From Bursaphelenchus xylophilus (Eukaryota; Nematoda; Chromadorea; Rhabditida; Aphelenchoididae), in the NCBI GenBank assembly GCA_904066235.2, contig CAJFCV020000005.1, positions 5,265,501 to 5,329,500 on the forward strand: a stretch of DNA of 64,000 nucleotides, written 5' to 3'. The notes under the pieces were generated by a model. The model made no database searches and was not told the DNA's origin. It was given only the letters and a program-made list of their open reading frames with translations. Position 1 is the first letter of the stretch, and every line of letters begins with the position of its first letter. This document shows positions 58,855 to 64,000 of the stretch, one piece after another. The translations under genes were made by a program, and so were the position numbers.

Positions 58855-61287
58855 ATGGTGGTCTTAATTTTATTTGTAACCAGTCTAGTTACTGCCCAGA
58901 GGGTTTATTTAGAACCAGGAAGACGGGCTTCCTGGGAAACAGATAACCCCAATGATGGACCTGATTATGTGCAGCCAGAACAAGTCCATCTGTCTCTAGG
59001 AGGTGGGCTGAATAGTCGTCCTTTACGAATGTTTTCTCTTAGATAATTCGGCTGAATATACGGTAACTTGGATCACTTTTTCCGATACGAAGTCATCGTA
59101 TGTGGAATGGTCAGAAGTCTCAAATACCAAAAGATTGACAGCTGAAGCAAAAATCAGCAATTTCTCGGAGGCCGGAGTTGATAGGTTTATCCATAGAGCT
59201 ATTTTGAAGCCAATTAATTCTGGAGTAAAGTATGGTAAGAGCAATCTTACGAGGGAATGGTCTGAACTTCCCCCAGCGTTTGGGAAAATGACTAGTACAG
59301 GTGGATAGAGCATGTCAACTTTGGTAAAAAGAGCCATTTTCCAGCTGCGGAATAAGCCCGGCCGACGAGTAAAATCGACCGAAAGTTCCACAAAAACTTC
59401 CTCTTTCTCTTCCCTCGGAAAAGAAGAGCGGTGTCCAGTGGTTCGGTTAGCCGAGTGGATAAAGCATCCGCTCGGTATTCTTTTGGGGGTTGGTTCGATT
59501 CCGGGGTCTCGCGAAGGACCGTGATAAGGCTTTGATGAGCAAGATCAAACTCTAAGAACCCAAAAAAATATTTTGCCATTTTTATACGTTTTATAGGGGA
59601 ATTATAACAAAAAAATAATTGTCAAAAAATGAATTTTTTGGGTGCTTCCGAACCTTCAAAGCGATGGAACGTCGAAGTTATACTTGTTTGGCTTTGAAAA
59701 AGGCAAAATAATTTTTTTGGGGTTGTTAGAGTTTGATCTTACTCATCAAAGCCTTATTCCTTCGCGAGACCCCGGAATCGAACCAACCCCCAAAAGAATA
59801 CCGAGCGGATGCTTTATCCACTCGGCTAACCGAACCACTGGACACTATTCATCTTTTCCGAGGGAAGAGAAAGAGGAAATTTTTGTGGAACTTTCGGTCG
59901 ATTTTACTCGTCGGCCGGGCTTATTCCGCAGCTGGAAAATGGCTCTTTTTACCAAAGTTGACCTGCTCTATCCACCTGTACTAGTCATTTTCCCAAACGC
60001 TGGGGGAAGTTCAGACCATTCCCTCGTTAGGTATCTAAAATATTTAAGAGTATCGAGTTGGTTCCGAGTACGGGATTAGTCCTAAATTTACATTTACCGG
60101 ACTAAAAGAACGCCCTGAAGGTGGATATAAATATGCAGTTTATGGAGACCTCGGGAATCGGAATGGCCGATCATTGGGGCGACTCCAGAGAGGGGCTCAG
60201 GATGGACTTTATGATGTCGTTCTTCATGTAGGAGATATGGCATATGATTTGGATACTGTAAGAGGACAAACGGATTACAGCAATCTCTTAGGAAAAGGGA
60301 AATTTTGGAGATGAATTCCTCCGTCAAATCGAACCAATAGCTGCCTATGTTCCATATCAAGTTGTGCCTGGGAACCATGAACAAGAAGGAAATTTCAGTC
60401 ATTATAAAAACAGGTTTACAATGCCCAGAAGTGAACATAACTTGTGGTATAGGTAAGATGACTATTCACTATACTTATACATCTCAGTTTCGATCTGGGA
60501 CCAACTCATTTCATCGGGTTCTCAAGCGAAGTTTACTATTTTTGGCCTACGCTTGGTAAGAGTATGATGCAAACTCAATGGAACTGGATTGTTGACGATC
60601 TAAAGGTGACAATACTTTCTCAACAATAAATTTCAGAAAGCCAATGAAAACAGAAAGAATGTTCCCTGGATAATCACCATGGCCCATCGTCCAATGTATT
60701 GCTCCACTTTGGATGACGACGACTGCACTCATATCGAATCTAGAGTTCGGAAAGGAGATCCTGAGGTGAAATAATGCACTTACTGTAGAGTAACCTTAAT
60801 TTAGACACATGAATATGGGTTAGAAAAATTATTTTTTGACCAAGGAGTAGATGTCAGCTTCTGGGCTCATGAACACACTTACGAAAGGCTATGGCCTGTC
60901 TATGATAGAATTGTTTATAATGGAACCAAATCCCCATACCTAGAGCCGCCAGCTCCAGTCCATCTGCTGAGTGGATCAGCCGGATGTCAAGAGAACACGG
61001 ATCAGTTTGACAAACCTGGAGTTTGGGATGCCTTCAGATCAAGTAACTATGGGTTCGGGTTGATGCACATTTACAACTCATCTCACATCAACTTTAAACA
61101 AATCAACGCCACTAATGTGAGTTGACTATGTACTTCTTTATGTAATCATTTTAAGGGCCTGATTGAGGATGAGATCTGGGTGATAAAAGAAAAACATGGA
61201 CCTTACGACAAAGCGGACGTAAAAAAGCTGAAAAAGTTTGGAACCTATGTTCCATATAACACTAAAAACCCACGTACCGAGATATAA
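58855..61287 (+). CDS. Purple acid phosphatase (ACP7-like metallophosphatase)
   Basis: Exons: 58855-59002, 59043-59234, 60049-60257, 60292-60452, 60488-60605, 60637-60765, 60805-61116, 61156-61287; 466 aa. A signal peptide (MVVLILFVTSLVTA) precedes a fibronectin-like N-terminal domain (EYTVTWITFSD, VKYEYRVGSEYG). The binuclear metal site is complete: YAVYGDLG, HVGDMAYD, VPGNHEQ, ITMAHRPMYC and FWAHEHTYERLW. Such enzymes hydrolyse phosphate monoesters in acidic compartments or outside cells. Length is near the usual 430-470 aa. The second intron (59235-60048, 814 bp) is almost entirely an inverted-repeat element; all others are 31-40 nt. The exon after that intron starts at TATTTAAG|AG, giving KYEYRVGS across the junction. 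Confidence 0.93.
59249..60027. mobile_element. Long inverted-repeat (fold-back) element with tRNA-like Pol III boxes
   Basis: Arms 59249-59578 and 59702-60027 are nearly identical reverse complements of about 330 bp, with a loop of about 123 bp. The outer end is ACGAGGGAATGGTCTGAACT. Each arm holds a tRNA-like block. On the left the A box TAGCCGAGTGG is at 59448-59458 and the B box GGTTCGATTCC at 59492-59502; on the right the mirror copies are at 59818-59828 and 59774-59784. A normal acceptor stem and anticodon arm cannot be formed, so these are tRNA-derived sequences and not functional tRNAs. The simplest origin is a head-to-head pair of tRNA-derived SINE-like copies. A transcript across it would form a hairpin of over 300 bp. 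Confidence 0.85.
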
Positions 61288-61380
61288 CTATTCTCATGAT
61301 TGCATAATATCATTAACGCATCACATATCAACGACGACGTTTTATTATAATAAAGGTAACAATAAGGTTATTTAAATCAA

Positions 61381-63598
61381 TTAATTATTCGGTTCTTCCG
61401 ACGGAGGTTGTTGTTCCAATATCTGAGGCGGTCCTTCCTCTTCCTGAGTTTCTTCAACTTGTTCTTCTTCTTCCTGAAGTCGTGGTCGGACATGTCTAAC
61501 AATTTGTTGAGTCGCTATTGTTTGTGGCTGTAACGGGAGGGGACCATCGTTCAGGGCGTTTTCAATCGCCTCCTCTTCCATCGTATCTTCACCTTGGAGT
61601 TCCTGAAAGATAATTCACATGATAAACACCATCCGCAACTACAATCCCGCCAATACTGTACATACCGGGTTATTATCAACAAAACTGGCATTGTACTCGG
61701 GCATTTGTTCTGGATGTTTCAATTTCAAATGTCGGATGGCTCGACACATATTGTATGGACGATGCAAAGGATAAGTCATTCCACAAATGAGGCATTCGAT
61801 CTCCTCTGGATTCACAAATTCCATGCATCCATCCGAGATCCTTTCCAATCTTGCTTTACAAAGTTCTGATTGCATGGCATCCAGTTGAATGGGATGAAGC
61901 TGACGGAAATGTTTGATAGCTCCCGCCGAGATCACAGCTGCCAATATATCCATCCCACATAATCTACACTTCCAATGACATTCCGAGACCGGCTGGATGT
62001 ACTTGCTGTTAACTGGGGCCGCCTGTCTCAGTGATGGCATTATAAATTGTCGCTTGGGTTTGTTTCTTTTTCCAAATGACATTCTGGAATTACTGAAAGG
62101 CTCGGGGCCAGTGGGCTGATCTTCGTCTTCTTGGTTGGTCTCATCATCTGATTCCCTGGCCGGGGTACCTCCATCTTCTTGTGCTTGCTTCTTCACATGA
62201 CGCTTGAGAGCTGAAGACAATCATAAACTCTAAGTTAATAGACCAACCTCTGTCCATGCCGGCTTCCGAACTGGTTGTGAGATCAAATCTTCGGCATTTG
62301 TAATGGTGTTCATCCGGCAGTCTAATGTCCATCATCTCTCCAAACTTCTCTCTGAAACGGGCATTGCACACCAATTCCTGTAAATTAAAATAGTTACATC
62401 TCTGTCGGCTTCACAATATCCCAACCCAATAAGTAACGCTTTTTTACAAATATTACATGTTAACCGTAGTCCAATTAACTTGTAAATCACCCTACCTGAA
62501 GACATAGTCTGCACTTCGGGACCTCAACTTCTTCAGGATGGATCTCATGGAAATGCATGGCCAAAGAGTCCACATCCATAAACATTCCACACCAAATACA
62601 TTGCAGATTATCAGCAGCTCCAGCGTTCAGATCAATCACAGCAAAATCATCAAGACCTAAAGGCTTCATCTGGTCATAAATATCCGTATCTTGGATTCGT
62701 TGAAGCCAATGGCCAGAACATTTGTGGGCCGAGGGATGCCAGGCATTGAAATGACGAACAAGATGGACGATTTCAAACTTCTTATTCAACGATACGACCT
62801 AAAACACAAAGTCTGACAAAAGAAGAAAAGGAAAAAATAAATGATCATCATCATAAACTCACTGCATTACAAAGTCCACATCTGGCATGTTGCTTATCCA
62901 CCAATGTGACCGGCACTTTCCTTCCCATCTTCTCCACCATTTTTTTATTCAAACAATCCTCCAATTTATCCAGACTCATATCATTGATGTTCACTCTTAT
63001 CTGAGAAACCTTTCTCAATGTCCTTGTGGATCTTATAGGTCTGGTAGGATCATTATTAAAGTGAGGAGGTAACGACATTTTATTGGCGATTCTATGATCA
63101 AGACGAGAAGAATCCATGTATCCTTTGGATTGGTAGGATTGGAAAGGAAGCTGAAATTATGACATTAATTTAGAAGAATAACACAATCCACTTACATCAT
63201 AGCCATCATGTTCAAGAGTGTACCCACTGTATTCAGGATGTTTGTTATTGATGTGCTCGGAAAATAAGGTCTTGAAGCTGGCAATTTCCCCACAAATGCC
63301 ACATTGCACGTTCTCATTGTCAACAAAGTTGAATTCAATCTCGTTTGGAGCAGCAAATTGACCTTCTGGCACTACGAACTGAGCGTCGTCGTAGTTATTA
63401 AACTGGGCTTGGTTCTAAAACAGTATTGCGCGATGGACTTTTTTCACCACCTAAAAAGTAAAACGAACCGCAAAAAGAACTCACAAACGTGCTATTCCTG
63501 GATGGATCTTCATTCGTAGCCTCTGGCTGAAGGATCGGGGGAGCATCAAACTCGTCTTCTGGAGCTTCCTCCTTAACGTGTCTTCGTTTACGCATCAT
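61381..63598 (-). CDS. Multi-zinc-finger protein with C2H2-like fingers ending in HP
   Basis: Exons in transcript order: 63598-63485, 63414-63196, 63150-62863, 62798-62496, 62377-62248, 62210-61666, 61602-61381; 606 aa. At least five fingers of the form CxxCG-(about 13-19)-H-(4-5)-HP are seen: QCGICGEIASFKTLFSEH..NKHPEY, RCGLCNAVSLNKKF with HFNAWHPS, QCIWCGMFMDVDSLAMHF with EIHPEE, KCRLCGMDILAAVI with RQLHPI, and ECLICGMTYPLHRP with KLKHPE. The spacing is looser than in classical Krueppel fingers and each ends in His-Pro. The N terminus is basic (MMRKRRHVKEE) and could serve as a nuclear signal; the C terminus is Glu/Gln-rich. A DNA- or RNA-binding nuclear role is likely. I do not recognise an orthologue outside nematodes. 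Confidence 0.78.
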
Positions 63599-64000
63599 TT
63601 TGAATAATCTTTTCTAAGAGCAGTCAAATATTATAATTAAACAAAATGGGCTAAAATTAATAAACATCATCGAGGACAGCAACAGACATCAGACAAATCA
63701 ATCAAAATATTCTCGAGCACAGATACGGGGTATCTATATACATTCTTAAACTTTAAAATTCAAATAAAAACAATTACACATTACTATTATGGTTTTGACA
63801 CGACTTTCTGCAAGGACGAAAGGTCTCACCGGGAAAAAGCAAGGGAAAGAAGGAATAACAAAAAAACACGGGTGCGAGACGCGACGGACGCAGCGGGTGG
63901 CAGAGTTCTGGAGGGAGGCTTTCTTTGAGAGAGCAGGCGGAACGGGGAAAAGGCAGAGAAAGCCGGTGGTATAAAAGAAGGTCTGGGGCGACGAAGGGAG
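63599..64000. other. Region upstream of the zinc-finger gene
   Basis: AT-rich spacer then a GC-richer stretch from about 63860 to the window end. A plus-strand frame of about 60 codons is rich in Arg/Lys/Gly and may be chance. No gene is supported. Confidence 0.4.

Noticed and set aside
59440..59520. Possible functional tRNA genes in the phosphatase intron
   Set aside because: A and B boxes match, but no acceptor stem or normal anticodon arm pairs, in either copy. Treated as tRNA-derived repeat sequence.

Overview
The window is nuclear DNA of a nematode. I infer this from many very short introns (about 33-60 nt) with TTTTCAG/TTTTAG-type acceptors, acceptor-like sites a few bases before many start codons (as in SL trans-splicing), and gene families typical of the phylum: an innexin, a transthyretin-like secreted protein, DPY-11- and DPY-30-like proteins, a LIN-45-type Raf and a FAR-like protein. 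I cannot name the species. All gene models were built by hand by joining exons so that phase and protein family agree at each junction. There is no transcript support.

Layout. 0.5-2.7 kb: a short STAT. 5.0-8.7 kb: a Caspr/neurexin-IV-like membrane receptor with an antisense tRNA-Val in one intron. 10.3-11.8 kb: an innexin. 13.2-13.7 kb: a transthyretin-like secreted protein. 13.9-18.3 kb, minus strand: Raf (lin-45), an RRM plus CCHC protein and dpy-30, close together in the same direction and possibly one operon. 19.0-20.3 kb: adenosine kinase. 21.1-22.2 kb, minus: mitochondrial ribosomal protein S2. 22.6-24.6 kb: the box C/D snoRNP protein NOP56. 24.9-27.6 kb, minus: a small novel protein and a cytosolic tyrosine phosphatase. 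28.4-29.6 kb: a dead mariner element. 29.8-31.3 kb, minus: BROX, divergent from TIM50 at 31.5-33.2 kb. 34.7-36.3 kb: glutaminyl cyclase. 38.9-40.4 kb, minus: a rhodopsin-family GPCR. 41.8-43.6 kb: a Mutator-like element with a 9-bp target duplication. 46.6-49.0 kb: a 73-aa protein, a secreted protein of unknown family and a FAR-like protein. 50.6-53.4 kb: dpy-11-like TMX protein followed closely by class IV HDAC11. 53.6-54.7 kb, minus: a CNPPD1-like cyclin. 56.1-58.1 kb: an AT-hook protein and a small membrane protein. 58.9-61.3 kb: a purple acid phosphatase whose second intron is almost filled by an inverted-repeat element carrying tRNA-like Pol III boxes. 61.4-63.6 kb, minus: a multi-zinc-finger protein.

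Most genes are ordinary conserved eukaryotic genes with no shared pathway. The unusual content is in the spacers and introns: a MULE, a mariner, several short inverted-repeat (MITE-like) elements, a dispersed family of about 58-bp tandem repeats present in direct and inverted arrays, and the fold-back element in the phosphatase gene. I found no CRISPR array, no rRNA and no clear new defence or enzymatic system. The best candidates for something undescribed are the fold-back element with Pol III boxes, the MULE with tandem terminal repeats, and several small proteins of unknown family.
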